A stretch of DNA of 64,000 bases from Achromobacter sp. HZ34 (GTDB taxonomy: Bacteria > Pseudomonadota > Gammaproteobacteria > Burkholderiales > Burkholderiaceae_B): the NCBI RefSeq assembly GCF_002209485.1, contig NZ_NJIX01000001.1, positions 248,001 through 312,000 on the forward strand, in the 5' to 3' direction. The notes under the pieces are model-generated. The model worked only from the letters and a program-made list of their open reading frames with translations. It was not told the DNA's origin and did not search any database. Shown piece by piece: positions 26,329 to 34,785 of this stretch. The position numbers and the translations under genes were made by a program. Position 1 is the first letter of the stretch. Each line of letters begins with the position of its first letter.

Positions 26329-27300
26329 CTACGCCAATGCCGGCATGCCTTCCGTCAGACTGACGCACAGGCGTTCCGATTCCAGCTTCTTCAGCCACCA
26401 CTTCAACGCCTCGCCCTGTACCGGGGCGCGCCAGGCATAGAGCAGGCGTTCGCTGCCGAACTTCTGCTCCTGGGTGGCCTTCTCCACCAGCAGCCCTTGC
26501 GCCAGGTACACCCCGGCCAGGGCGCGCGGCACATACCCACAACCCAGTCCCCGGATCTGCGCGTCGATCTTGCCCTGCATGGTGGGCATGACGATGCGCT
26601 GCTGCTGGTCCAGCAGGTTGCGCGTGGCCGGCGGCAGGGCGCGCGCGGTATCGGCCACGACCACGGCGCAATGCGCGGCGATTTCCGTCGGTGTCAGCGG
26701 GTGCTCCACCGTCGCCAGCGGATGGTGCGGGGCCACGCAGAAGGCGAAGCGCGCCTCCCCCAAAGGGCGTGATTCATAGCGTCCCGGCGGTGCCGTCGAC
26801 GCATCGGCGCCTATCACCAGGTCGGCCCGGCCTGACGTCAGGGCATCCCACGAGCCGCTCAGCACTTCGCTGGAGAAACGCAGCTTCGTGTCGCTGCCCA
26901 AGGCCTGGAATTCCTCGATCAGGTCGTAGATGGGGCGCCACGCCACGATGGCACCGACGGCGATGCGCAATTCCAGCTCCCAGCCCGTGGCGATGCGGCG
27001 TACCCGCCGCGCCAGGTCTTCCAGCGATTGCAGCACCACCCGGCCGTCCTCCAGCAGGGCGGTGCCGGCCAGCGTCAGCACCGCGCGGTGGCCGCTGCGG
27101 TCGAACAGCAGCACGTCCAGCTTGTCCTCCAGGCGCCGCACGGCATAGGTGATGGCCGATGGCACCTTGTCCAACTCGCGCGCCGCGCGGGCGAAGCTGC
27201 CGGTGCGGGCAATGGCGTCCAGCATCACCAGCAGTTCAGGGGTGATGGGCGGGCCGGTGGGGGTGTCGGTGGCAATGGAGTCGGGAAGAGGGCGGGCCAT
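26329..27300 (-). CDS. LysR-type regulator divergent from pirin genes
   Basis: A LysR-family regulator of about 323 residues with the DNA-binding helix-turn-helix in TGSFARAARELDKVPSAITY near residues 30-49. The start is uncertain: ATG at 27300 gives MARPLPDS, while an in-frame ATG at 27384 adds 28 residues rich in Pro and Ser and lies next to a run of eight Gs on the plus strand. The shorter form is nearer to the usual family length. It is divergent from the first pirin gene across 211 bases and may regulate it; this is inferred from position. Confidence 0.88.
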   Translation of the reverse strand: MARPLPDSIATDTPTGPPITPELLVMLDAIARTGSFARAARELDKVPSAITYAVRRLEDKLDVLLFDRSGHRAVLTLAGTALLEDGRVVLQSLEDLARRVRRIATGWELELRIAVGAIVAWRPIYDLIEEFQALGSDTKLRFSSEVLSGSWDALTSGRADLVIGADASTAPPGRYESRPLGEARFAFCVAPHHPLATVEHPLTPTEIAAHCAVVVADTARALPPATRNLLDQQQRIVMPTMQGKIDAQIRGLGCGYVPRALAGVYLAQGLLVEKATQEQKFGSERLLYAWRAPVQGEALKWWLKKLESERLCVSLTEGMPALA

Positions 27301-27322
27301 GGTGGGTGATCGAGCGCGGAAA

Positions 27323-27330
27323 GGGGGGGG
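27323..27330. repeat. Eight-base G tract between LysR and pirin genes
   Basis: A G8 run at 27323-27330 followed by two copies of GGGGATATT. The tract lies between the two candidate start codons of the LysR gene: inside its coding region if the upper start is used, or in its leader if the lower start is used. Confidence 0.8.
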
Positions 27331-27511
27331 TGTTGGGGATATTGGGGATATTGGCGGGCCGGCAACGGACGTCGGCAAACTCATTCAAATTTATTGAATG
27401 ATGTCGTCAAAACCATGCAGCCGCAAGCCCCTCGCTGAAGCCCAGAATACGTTCCATAGCAGCTCAACAACGAAACGAGTTCAACGGTTCAACAGAACAG
27501 GAGTCATCGAC

Positions 27512-28210
27512 ATGCTTACCATCCGTCGCAGTGAAGAACGCGGTTACGCCGACCATGGCTGGCTCAAGAGCCATCACACCTTTTCTTTCGCCGATTACTA
27601 CGATCGCAACCACATGGGCTTCGGTCCCCTGCGCGTGATCAACGATGACCATATCGGTGCCGGCCGCGGCTTCGGTACGCACGGCCACCGCGACATGGAA
27701 ATCCTGACCTACGTGCTGGAAGGCGCCGTGGCCCACAAGGACAGCATGGGCAATGGTTCGACCATCCGCCCGGGCGATGTGCAAAGGATGAGCGCCGGCC
27801 GTGGTGTGCTGCACTCGGAATTCAATCCGCAGCCCGATCAAGGCACGCATCTGCTGCAGATCTGGATCGAACCCGATGTCACGGGTATCGTGCCGGAATA
27901 CGAGGAAAAGCGTTTCGACGACGCTGAAAAGCGTGGCCGCCTGCGTCTGGTGGCGTCGCCGGACGGTGCCGACGGCTCGGTGCGCATCCACCAGGACGCG
28001 CGTCTGTATGTCGGTCTGTTCGAGGAAACCGAGAAGGCCGAGTTGAATCTGGCCGCAGGGCGCCGGGCGTGGATCCATGTGGCGCGTGGCAGCGTGACGG
28101 TGAACGATCAGGCGTTGAAGGCGGGTGATGCGCTGGCGGTCACCGACGAGAGCCGGCTGGAATTCAGCCAAGGCGAAGGTGCCGAAGTGCTGGTGTTCGA
28201 TCTGCCGTGA
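27512..28210 (+). CDS. Pirin family protein (YhaK type)
   Basis: A 232-residue bicupin of the pirin family. The ATG at 27512 follows CAGGAG with 8 bases spacing and starts the family N terminus MLTIRRSEERG; the longer upstream open frame is not used. The metal-binding set is present: THGHRDME near residues 56-63 and VLHSEF near 101-106. Family members bind iron or another metal and some show quercetin 2,3-dioxygenase activity; the cellular substrate is unknown. A second, longer pirin follows 86 bases later. Confidence 0.9.
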   Translation: MLTIRRSEERGYADHGWLKSHHTFSFADYYDRNHMGFGPLRVINDDHIGAGRGFGTHGHRDMEILTYVLEGAVAHKDSMGNGSTIRPGDVQRMSAGRGVLHSEFNPQPDQGTHLLQIWIEPDVTGIVPEYEEKRFDDAEKRGRLRLVASPDGADGSVRIHQDARLYVGLFEETEKAELNLAAGRRAWIHVARGSVTVNDQALKAGDALAVTDESRLEFSQGEGAEVLVFDLP

Positions 28211-28296
28211 TGGCGGGGTGTATGGACCCTGGGCCCGTCGACCGCCGCTCGGGCCTGCTTGACCCTTCATTCGACCTACTTTTACTGGAATCCGCC

Positions 28297-29205
28297 ATGT
28301 CCACTCTGTCCCACGACCCGTCTTCAGCCATCGAAACCATCGTGGTGCCGCGCACCAGTGACCTGGGCGGTTTCGAAGTCCGGCGCGCCTTGCCTTCGAT
28401 CCAGAAGCGCACCGTCGGCCCCTTCGTTTTCCTTGACCAGATGGGCCCGGCCTTGCTGGCGGCGGGCCATGGCATCGATGTGCGTCCGCATCCGCACATC
28501 GGCCTGTCCACGGTCACCTATCTGTACGAAGGCGGCATCGTGCATCGCGACGGCGCGGGGCATGTGCAGACCATCTTGCCGGGCGAGGTGAACTGGATGA
28601 CCGCCGGCCGTGGCATCGTCCACTCCGAGCGTTCGCCGGTGGAAAGCCGTGCGCACGAGCAGCGTATCGCCGGCCTGCAAGCGTGGGTTGCCTTGCCGCG
28701 CGACCAGGAGGAAACCGATCCCGGTTTCCTCCACTATGGCCGCGATGCGCAGGCCGTGGCGGAAGGCGAAGGGGTGCGGGCGCAGATCATCGCCGGATCG
28801 CTGTTCGGGCAGACGTCATCGGTGCGCACCTTGTCGCCGCTGTTCTTCGGCGACGTGCAGATGGAAGCCGGCGCCCGGGTGCAACTGCCGGCGGAATATG
28901 AAGAGCGCGCGGCCTACATCACCAGCGGCGCGGTGGAGATCGAAGGCCAGGTTCACGAGGCCGGCCGCCTGGTGGTGTTCGCGCCTGGCTGTCCGGTGGA
29001 GCTCAAGGCCCACGGCGCCACCCGAGTGGCCTTGCTGGGCGGCGAGCCCCTGGATGGTCCGCGCCATGTGTGGTGGAACTTCGTCTCCAGCAACCCCGAC
29101 CGTATCGCCCAGGCGCGCGAAGACTGGATGCGCGATCGTTTCGCCCAGACCGTGCCGGGCGATGAAACGGAATTCATCCCGGCACCGGAGTTGAAGCGGG
29201 CCTGA
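28297..29205 (+). CDS. Pirin family protein, full length
   Basis: A 302-residue pirin with both cupin domains. The N-terminal domain carries the metal ligands in RPHPHIGLSTVTYLYEG and GIVHSERSP; the C-terminal domain (about 175-290) is the pirin_C type. The ATG at 28297 (MSTLSHDP) begins the conserved part. It differs clearly in sequence from the pirin immediately upstream, so the pair is not a recent duplication. Possible roles are redox-linked metal sensing or dioxygenase-like activity; neither is settled by sequence. Confidence 0.9.
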   Translation: MSTLSHDPSSAIETIVVPRTSDLGGFEVRRALPSIQKRTVGPFVFLDQMGPALLAAGHGIDVRPHPHIGLSTVTYLYEGGIVHRDGAGHVQTILPGEVNWMTAGRGIVHSERSPVESRAHEQRIAGLQAWVALPRDQEETDPGFLHYGRDAQAVAEGEGVRAQIIAGSLFGQTSSVRTLSPLFFGDVQMEAGARVQLPAEYEERAAYITSGAVEIEGQVHEAGRLVVFAPGCPVELKAHGATRVALLGGEPLDGPRHVWWNFVSSNPDRIAQAREDWMRDRFAQTVPGDETEFIPAPELKRA

Positions 29206-29297
29206 TCGGCGTCTTCCAGCGCTGCTCTCCCATGCCTGGGCACACGGCATGCGCCGGTGGTGATTCGCTCGTTTCGGCATTTGAAAGGGGAGGCGAC

Positions 29298-29720
29298 ATG
29301 CAATATTCCGGGGGTATCGTCGTGCTGTCAGCCGTGCTGGCGGCCGTTCCAACCGCCGCGCGGGCGGAAAAGCCGGGCTCGATGGACGCAATGCGCTGGC
29401 ACCACCGCGTCGTGCTGATGTCGTCCCCAGATGCAGGAGATCCGAACCTTGCCGCGCAGCGCCGCATCCTGGACGACTGGAAAGCGGGCGCGGCCGATCG
29501 GGATATCGTCCTCGTGCAAGTGGGCGCCGCCCAGGCACAGGGAACGACCGATTCCGCCAACGCGCTACGCAAGCGTTATGAACTGCCGGCGAGTGGCTTC
29601 CAGGTGCTGCTGATCGGCAAGGACGGACACGTCGCCTTGCGGTCGGCCCAGCCGATCAGTGCGGCAACGCTGGCCGGCACGATCGACGCCATGCCGATGC
29701 GGAAAGCTGGACAGCGTTGA
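29298..29720 (+). CDS. DUF4174 family exported protein
   Basis: A 140-residue protein starting at ATG 29298 behind GGGGAGG (29287-29293). Residues 1-22 form a signal peptide (hydrophobic stretch then AARA). The mature part matches the DUF4174 pattern: a strand VVLMSSP, a central region, GFQVLLIGKDGHVALRS, and a terminal PMRK. The fold is thought to be thioredoxin-like, without a CxxC motif here. Function is unknown. It follows the second pirin and may be a separate unit since it has its own strong ribosome site. Confidence 0.8.
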   Translation: MQYSGGIVVLSAVLAAVPTAARAEKPGSMDAMRWHHRVVLMSSPDAGDPNLAAQRRILDDWKAGAADRDIVLVQVGAAQAQGTTDSANALRKRYELPASGFQVLLIGKDGHVALRSAQPISAATLAGTIDAMPMRKAGQR

Positions 29721-29758
29721 CATGTCCGGCTGTGACATGCCTGGCTGACATGCCCGCC
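29718..29758 (+). repeat. Three imperfect TGACATG repeats beginning at a stop codon
   Basis: Units TGACATGTCCGGCTG (29718), TGACATGCCTGGC (29733) and TGACATGCCCGCC (29746) are head-to-tail, with a fourth TGA at 29759. The first three bases are the stop codon of the DUF4174 gene. Confidence 0.7.
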
Positions 29759-29862
29759 TGAGCCGGCCCGGTTATCGCTGCCGAGTCGTGCGCTTCCCGA
29801 TATGATGCGATCTGGCCGGGCCCGCACGAGGCTCGGCGTCACAGAATATCGAGGAGACAACC

Positions 29863-30843
29863 ATGCTTTCTTTCGCTCGCGCCACGGCTTATTGCGCGGC
29901 ACTGATGTGCGTCACGGCGGCTGCCGCCGGCGTGGCGCAGGCCGCCGGCTTTCCCACGCGGCCGATCACTTTCATCGTTCCGTACACGCCAGGCGGTACC
30001 ACCGATATTGTGGCGCGTACGGTCAGCCAGAAGCTGGGCGAGAAATTCGGCCAGACCGTAATCGTGGAGAACCGTCCTGGCGCGGGCGGCAATATCGGCA
30101 TGGAGGCAGTGGCCAAGGCGGCACCCGATGGCTACACCATAGGCTTCGGTGCCATCTCCACCAATGCGCTCAATCCCTTCGTCTATCCGTCCATGCCTTT
30201 CGATCCCACCAAGGCATTCACCGGCATCAGCATGCTGGGCACGTCGGCGGTAGTGATCGAAGTCGGTCCGCAAGTGCCCGTCAAGGACATCCCGGGTCTC
30301 ATCGACTACGCCAAGAAACATCCGGGGCAGGGCTTCGGCACCCCGGGTACCGGCACGTCCATGCACCTGGCCGGCATCATGTTCGACCAGGCGACCGGTG
30401 CGGGCATGCAGCACGTGCCGTACAAGGGCAGCTCGCAGGCCATCAATGACCTGCTGGGCGGCCATATCAACATCCTGTTCGACAACCTGCCGGCCTCGTT
30501 GCCGCATATCAAGGCGGGCAAGGTGCGCGCGCTGGCGGTCACGGGCAATGCGCGCTCCAGCGTCTTGCCGGACGTACCGACGCTCAAGGAATTGGGCTAT
30601 GCCGGCGCCGTGGTGGATCCCTGGTTCGCCGTCTATGGTCCCGCGAACATGCCGGCCGACGTCGCCCAGGCCTTGAGCGAGGCCTTCCGCTGGGCCCTGG
30701 CACTGCCCGACGTCAAGGAGAAGCTGCTTGCCGCGGGCTTCAATCCGTATGGTTCGACGCCGCAAGAGGTCGACACGCTCAGCCGCAATGAATACGAGCG
30801 CTTCAAGGCGCTGTCGGCGAAGGTGTCGTTGAAGGCGGACTAG
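29863..30843 (+). CDS. Bug/TctC-family periplasmic solute receptor
   Basis: A 326-residue receptor of the tripartite tricarboxylate transporter class. Residues 1-26 form a signal peptide ending VAQA. Family motifs follow in order: PITFIVPYTPGGTTDIVART, VENRPGAGGNIG, and APDGYTI. No TctA or TctB partner is nearby, so it is another orphan receptor, as is common in Bordetella relatives. The stop codon ends one base before the convergent ATPase gene ends, leaving no intergenic space. Ligand unknown. Confidence 0.93.
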   Translation: MLSFARATAYCAALMCVTAAAAGVAQAAGFPTRPITFIVPYTPGGTTDIVARTVSQKLGEKFGQTVIVENRPGAGGNIGMEAVAKAAPDGYTIGFGAISTNALNPFVYPSMPFDPTKAFTGISMLGTSAVVIEVGPQVPVKDIPGLIDYAKKHPGQGFGTPGTGTSMHLAGIMFDQATGAGMQHVPYKGSSQAINDLLGGHINILFDNLPASLPHIKAGKVRALAVTGNARSSVLPDVPTLKELGYAGAVVDPWFAVYGPANMPADVAQALSEAFRWALALPDVKEKLLAAGFNPYGSTPQEVDTLSRNEYERFKALSAKVSLKAD

Positions 30844-31620
30844 TCACCGCCCCCGGGCATACGCGGCCGCGCGCTGTTCCGCCAACGCTTCACGGCGGAT
30901 GAAATCCGCCACGCCCGCATCGGCAGGATGATGGTGCAGGTTGTAGGGGGTATCCCACTGCGCCAGACTCCCCTCCCGCATCACGCCGACGCGGTCCGCG
31001 ATGGCAAAGGCTTCGGCCTGGTCGTGTGTCACCAGCAAAGCCGTGTGGCCGGTTTCCTTGAGGATGTCGCGCAGCTCGAACGCCAGCCGTTCCCGGGCAT
31101 CGGCATCCAGGTTGGAAAACGGTTCGTCCAGCAACAGCAGTTCCGGCGCGGGCGCCAGCGCGCGCGCCAGGGCCACGCGTTGCTGCTGGCCGCCCGACAG
31201 TTCATGGGGATAGCGGTCGGCCAGCGCGCCCAGCCCGACCAGATCCAGCATGTCGCGCACGCGTTCGCGCTGCCGCGGGCGCGGCCAGCGACGCAGGCCG
31301 AAGGCCACATTGCCGGTCACGTCCAGGTGCGGGAACAGGGCATAGTCCTGGAACATCAGGCCCACCCGGCGCGCCTGCGGCGCCACGCTGGAGGTCGCGC
31401 TCGATAGCTCCGTGCCGTCCAGGCGGATGTGGCCGCCGCGCAGCGGTTCGAAGCCGGCGATGGCGCGCAGCACCGAGGTCTTGCCGCAGCCCGATGGCCC
31501 CAGCAGGCTGCCGATATGGCCGCGCGCCAGCGTCAGGCTGAGCGCGTCGACGACGACGCGCGGACCCTGGTTGGTGTCGTAGGCCAGTTGCAGTCGATCG
31601 AGTTCAAGCAGGTTGGTCAT
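30844..31620 (-). CDS. fbpC: Ferric-iron ABC transporter ATPase
   Basis: A 258-residue ABC ATPase that powers iron(III) import. Walker A GPSGCGKTS is near residues 40-48, the Q-loop in LMFQDYALFPHL, the signature LSGGQQQR near 141-148, Walker B LLLLDEPFSNLD and the switch His in VTHDQAEAFAIADR. It is shorter than sugar-type ATPases and lacks a full C-terminal regulatory domain. It is the last gene of a binding protein-permease-ATPase set on the minus strand, 21 bases after the permease gene. Confidence 0.88.
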   Translation of the reverse strand: MTNLLELDRLQLAYDTNQGPRVVVDALSLTLARGHIGSLLGPSGCGKTSVLRAIAGFEPLRGGHIRLDGTELSSATSSVAPQARRVGLMFQDYALFPHLDVTGNVAFGLRRWPRPRQRERVRDMLDLVGLGALADRYPHELSGGQQQRVALARALAPAPELLLLDEPFSNLDADARERLAFELRDILKETGHTALLVTHDQAEAFAIADRVGVMREGSLAQWDTPYNLHHHPADAGVADFIRREALAEQRAAAYARGR

Positions 31621-31641
31621 GGTGGGCAGATCGAATCCGCA

Positions 31642-33384
31642 TCATGAATGCGTGGAGGCAGGTGGGGGCGTTCGGGACGGCGGTGCTGCCGCCGGCACCG
31701 CCGCGGCCTTGCGGGTTGCCGGTTCGCCGCGGGATGCTCGCGGCCGCGCTTTCAGGCGCGCTGCCGGACCGGCCTGCGCTCGCGCCAGCAGGATCACCGG
31801 CAGCAACCCTGCGGCGACGATGCCCAGCGCGGCTACCGCGCCTTCTTCGTAGGTGCCGCGCGCGGCTTCGGCGTAGAGCCACGTCGCCAGGGTATCGAAA
31901 TTCATCGGCCGCAGCAGCAGTGTGGCGGGCAGCTCCTTCATGGCATCGACGAAGACCAGCAGCGCCGCCGTCGCCAAGGCAGGCCGCAGCAGCGGCAGGT
32001 GCACCCGCCGCAAGGTGCCGCCGGCGCTTTCGCCCAGCAGGCGCGCCGCCTGTTCCAGGGACGGTGGAATGCGCGCCAGGCCCGCTTCGATGCTGCCCGC
32101 GCCGATGGCCAGGAAACGGATGACGTAGGCGATGACCAGGGCACTCATCGACCCCATCAGGATTTGCCCCGTGCCCACGCCGAAGATCGCGCCCACGCGG
32201 GCGAGGACGCCGTCGAACCAGGCGAGCGGCGTCAGCAGGCCGATGGCCAGCACTGTGCCGGGAATGGCATAACCCAGGCTGGCGGCGCGTGGCCCCCCGG
32301 CCAGAAGGCCGCCGCGCGCGCTTTCGCGTACCCGGCGCGCGGCCCAGGCCACGATCAAGCCACAGACCAGGGTCGCCAGCGTGGCGGCAGCGGCCACGCT
32401 GACCGTGTTGCCCGCCGCGGCCCACAACTGGGTCGACACGCCGCCCACCAGATGCAGGCGCTTCTGTGTTTCCCACAGCAGATACAGCGTCGGCGCGACA
32501 AAGCCCAGCAGTACCGGCAGCGTGCCCAGCCCGCAGGCGAGCCAGCCGGCAACGCCCCGCAGGCGCACGGGCTGCAAAGGACGCGGACGTTGCGTGGCGG
32601 CGTAGCGTTGCCGGCGCCGGCCGCGCCGTTCGAGAAGAATCAATGCCAGGACACAGGCCAGCATGGCCAGGGCGATCTGCGCCGCGCCGGCCAGGTCGGA
32701 ACGAGTGACCCATGTGGTGTAGACCGACACGGTCAGGGTCTGCACGCCAAGGAATTCGGACGCGCCAATATCGTTGAGCGTTTCCATCAACACCAGGCTG
32801 ATGCCCACGGCCAGCGCCGGCCGTGCCATCGGCAAGGCCACGCGCCAGAATGCGCCCCATGGCCCGGCGCCCAGCGTCCGCGCTGCTTCCATCACGTTGG
32901 CGGCCTGCGTCATGAACAGCGCGCGGGTGCTCAGGTAGACGTAGGGATATAGCGCGAAGCCGAGCACGAAAATGGCGCCCGGCAGCGAGCGCAGATCGGG
33001 CAGGCGGAATTGGCGCGGACTGTCGAAGCCGAGCAGGGCGCGCAGGGTGGTCTGCACGGGTCCGATCGGATGCAGCAGATCCAGGTAGGCGTAGGCCAGG
33101 ATGTAGGTGGGCACTGCCAGTGGCAACAGCAGGGCCCAGGACAGCAGGCGCCGTCCGCGAAACGCATAAGCGCTGACCAGCCAGGCGCTGGCCACGCCCA
33201 GCAAAGTGGTGAGCGCGCCGACGCCTGCCAGCAGCGCAATGGTGTTCAGCGTCGCTTGCGGCAGGACATGGCGGCCCAGATGAGCCCAATGCGCGGTGTC
33301 ACCGCTCAGGGCCCAACCAGCCAGCGCCGCCAGCGGCGCGCATACCAGCAGCGCGATCAGCGCCGCGGCCCAGGACCAGGGCAT
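31642..33384 (-). CDS. fbpB: Ferric-iron ABC transporter permease (fused two-domain type)
   Basis: A 580-residue inner-membrane permease with two binding-protein-dependent transport domains in one chain, the FbpB/SfuB arrangement. EAA-type cytoplasmic loops are visible in both halves (AARTLGAGPWGAFWRVALPMARP in part near residues 170-190; a second with QAARLLGESAGGTLRRVHLPL in part near 445-465). Around twelve hydrophobic segments can be counted. A Pro/Ala-rich tail of about 30 residues extends past the last membrane helix. It lies between the substrate-binding and ATPase genes. Confidence 0.88.
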   Translation of the reverse strand: MPWSWAAALIALLVCAPLAALAGWALSGDTAHWAHLGRHVLPQATLNTIALLAGVGALTTLLGVASAWLVSAYAFRGRRLLSWALLLPLAVPTYILAYAYLDLLHPIGPVQTTLRALLGFDSPRQFRLPDLRSLPGAIFVLGFALYPYVYLSTRALFMTQAANVMEAARTLGAGPWGAFWRVALPMARPALAVGISLVLMETLNDIGASEFLGVQTLTVSVYTTWVTRSDLAGAAQIALAMLACVLALILLERRGRRRQRYAATQRPRPLQPVRLRGVAGWLACGLGTLPVLLGFVAPTLYLLWETQKRLHLVGGVSTQLWAAAGNTVSVAAAATLATLVCGLIVAWAARRVRESARGGLLAGGPRAASLGYAIPGTVLAIGLLTPLAWFDGVLARVGAIFGVGTGQILMGSMSALVIAYVIRFLAIGAGSIEAGLARIPPSLEQAARLLGESAGGTLRRVHLPLLRPALATAALLVFVDAMKELPATLLLRPMNFDTLATWLYAEAARGTYEEGAVAALGIVAAGLLPVILLARAQAGPAARLKARPRASRGEPATRKAAAVPAAAPPSRTPPPASTHS

Positions 33385-33411
33385 GGATGTCTTGATACCG
33401 GCTTGCCCGGC

Positions 33412-34443
33412 TCACTGGTCGAAGCCGACCTTGTCGACCAGCTCGCTGGCCTGCTTGCGGTAGCGGGCGATATCGGCCACCGGCAGCTTGTCGACGTTCA
33501 GCGGACCGAAGGATGCGACGACCGGATCGAGATGCACGCCGGCGCGTACCGGGTACTCATAGTTGGCTTGGGCGTAGAGGGCCTGGGCTGGCGCCGACAC
33601 CAGGTACTCCAGCAGCTTGACCGCGCCTTCCTTGTGCGGGGCATGGCGCGCAACCGTAGCGCCGCTGATGTTGACGTGCGTACCGTTGCCCTGGATGAAG
33701 GTGGGACGGATGACCTTGATGGCATCGCCCCATTTGCGGCCGTCGCTGCCGGCTTCGGCGTTCTTCATGTGGCCGGCGTAATAGGCGTTGGCGATGCCGA
33801 TATCGCAGATACCGCCCAGGATGTCGCGCGCGACGTCGCGGTCGCCGCCAGTGGCCTTGCGCGCCAGGTTGGCCTTGACGCCGCGCAGCCATTTTTCCGT
33901 GGCGGCCGCGCCATCATGCGCGATCATCGCCGCCACCAGGCCCGTGTTGTAAGGGTGCTGGCCCGCGCGGATGCAGACTTTGCCCTTCCATTTCGGGTCG
34001 GCCAGGTCTTCGTAGTGGAAGCTGGACAGGGGCAGGTTCTTGTCGGCGTAGAGCACGCGGTCGCGCAAGGACAAGGCGTACCAGCTGCCACCGGCGCCGC
34101 GCAGATTGATGGGCACCACGGATTCCAGTTCCGCCGACGGCGCGGGTTGCGTCACGCCGCCGTCCACGAGGTCCAGCAGATTGCCGATGTCCACCGTCAT
34201 CAGCACGTCGGCCGGCGACTTCTCGCCCTCGGCCTTGACGCGTTCCAGCAGGCCGTCCTTGACGAACACCGTGTTGACCTTGACCCCGCTTTGCTTGGTA
34301 TAGGCATCCAGCAAGGGCTGGATCAGCTTGGGCTCACGGGTGGTGTACAGCGTCACTTCATCGGCGGCGTGCGCGGGCAGGGCGACGGCGGTCAGCGCGA
34401 GCGCGGCGAATAGCGGAGCAGGGCGGGGCAGGGAACGGGACAC
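33412..34443 (-). CDS. fbpA: Periplasmic ferric-iron-binding protein
   Basis: A 343-residue extracellular-solute-binding protein that captures Fe3+ in the periplasm. The open frame extends to a TTG at 34491, but the GTG at 34443 has GGAG 7 bases upstream and starts a proper signal peptide ending LPAHA, so it was chosen. The mature protein begins ADEVTLYTTREPKLI. The paired tyrosines typical of FbpA proteins are seen in IANAYYAGHMKN. A Fur-like box ends 18 bases upstream of the start, consistent with iron repression of fbpABC. Confidence 0.88.
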   Translation of the reverse strand: MSRSLPRPAPLFAALALTAVALPAHAADEVTLYTTREPKLIQPLLDAYTKQSGVKVNTVFVKDGLLERVKAEGEKSPADVLMTVDIGNLLDLVDGGVTQPAPSAELESVVPINLRGAGGSWYALSLRDRVLYADKNLPLSSFHYEDLADPKWKGKVCIRAGQHPYNTGLVAAMIAHDGAAATEKWLRGVKANLARKATGGDRDVARDILGGICDIGIANAYYAGHMKNAEAGSDGRKWGDAIKVIRPTFIQGNGTHVNISGATVARHAPHKEGAVKLLEYLVSAPAQALYAQANYEYPVRAGVHLDPVVASFGPLNVDKLPVADIARYRKQASELVDKVGFDQ

Positions 34444-34460
34444 GGCGAATCTCCGGGTAA

Positions 34461-34475
34461 CGAAAACGATTCTCA
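34461..34475 (-). promoter_or_regulatory. Fur-like box upstream of fbpA
   Basis: On the minus strand the sequence TGAGAATCGTTTTCG matches 10 of 14 informative positions of the 7-1-7 Fur consensus TGATAAT-N-ATTATCA. It ends just upstream of the fbpA ribosome site. Iron-transport target genes strengthen the call. Confidence 0.6.
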
Positions 34476-34647
34476 TATAACGAAGGCGCAAGATAGCAGG
34501 AAGTCATGTTGTATTCAACTATCTGTAAGGAATGTCCAAGTTTCGCCCGAATGGTTACGCCGGCGAGCAGGTGCGGGGGTAAATGCGCGGCAATTGCTCG
34601 CACTCGGCATAAGTACATGCCGAATCGGTCTAAGGTCAGGCCCCCAA

Positions 34648-34662
34648 TGAGAACGTTTATCA
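34648..34662 (+). promoter_or_regulatory. Fur-like box upstream of ferredoxin-NADP reductase
   Basis: TGAGAACGTTTATCA matches 11 of 14 informative positions of the 7-1-7 Fur consensus. It is 123 bases before the fpr start and shares the TGAGAA half with the fbpA box. Confidence 0.55.
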
Positions 34663-34785
34663 TCAAAAAGCGGTAAACTCGGGGTTTCCCTCAAATGGCG
34701 GGCGCGCCTTTCATGCGCGGCCGGCGGCGACGGCTCCGAGGAGTTGCCGCAACGCATCTTCTTATTCGCGTATTCACTTTCCGAT

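Larger units (their letters stand above)
34444..34785. other. 342-base divergent control region between fbpA and fpr
   Basis: No gene is evident. It holds two Fur-like boxes, one near each divergent start (34461-34475 and 34648-34662), plus AT-rich stretches (34500-34530 and 34651-34680) that probably contain the promoters. I could not place -35/-10 elements with confidence. Confidence 0.7.
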
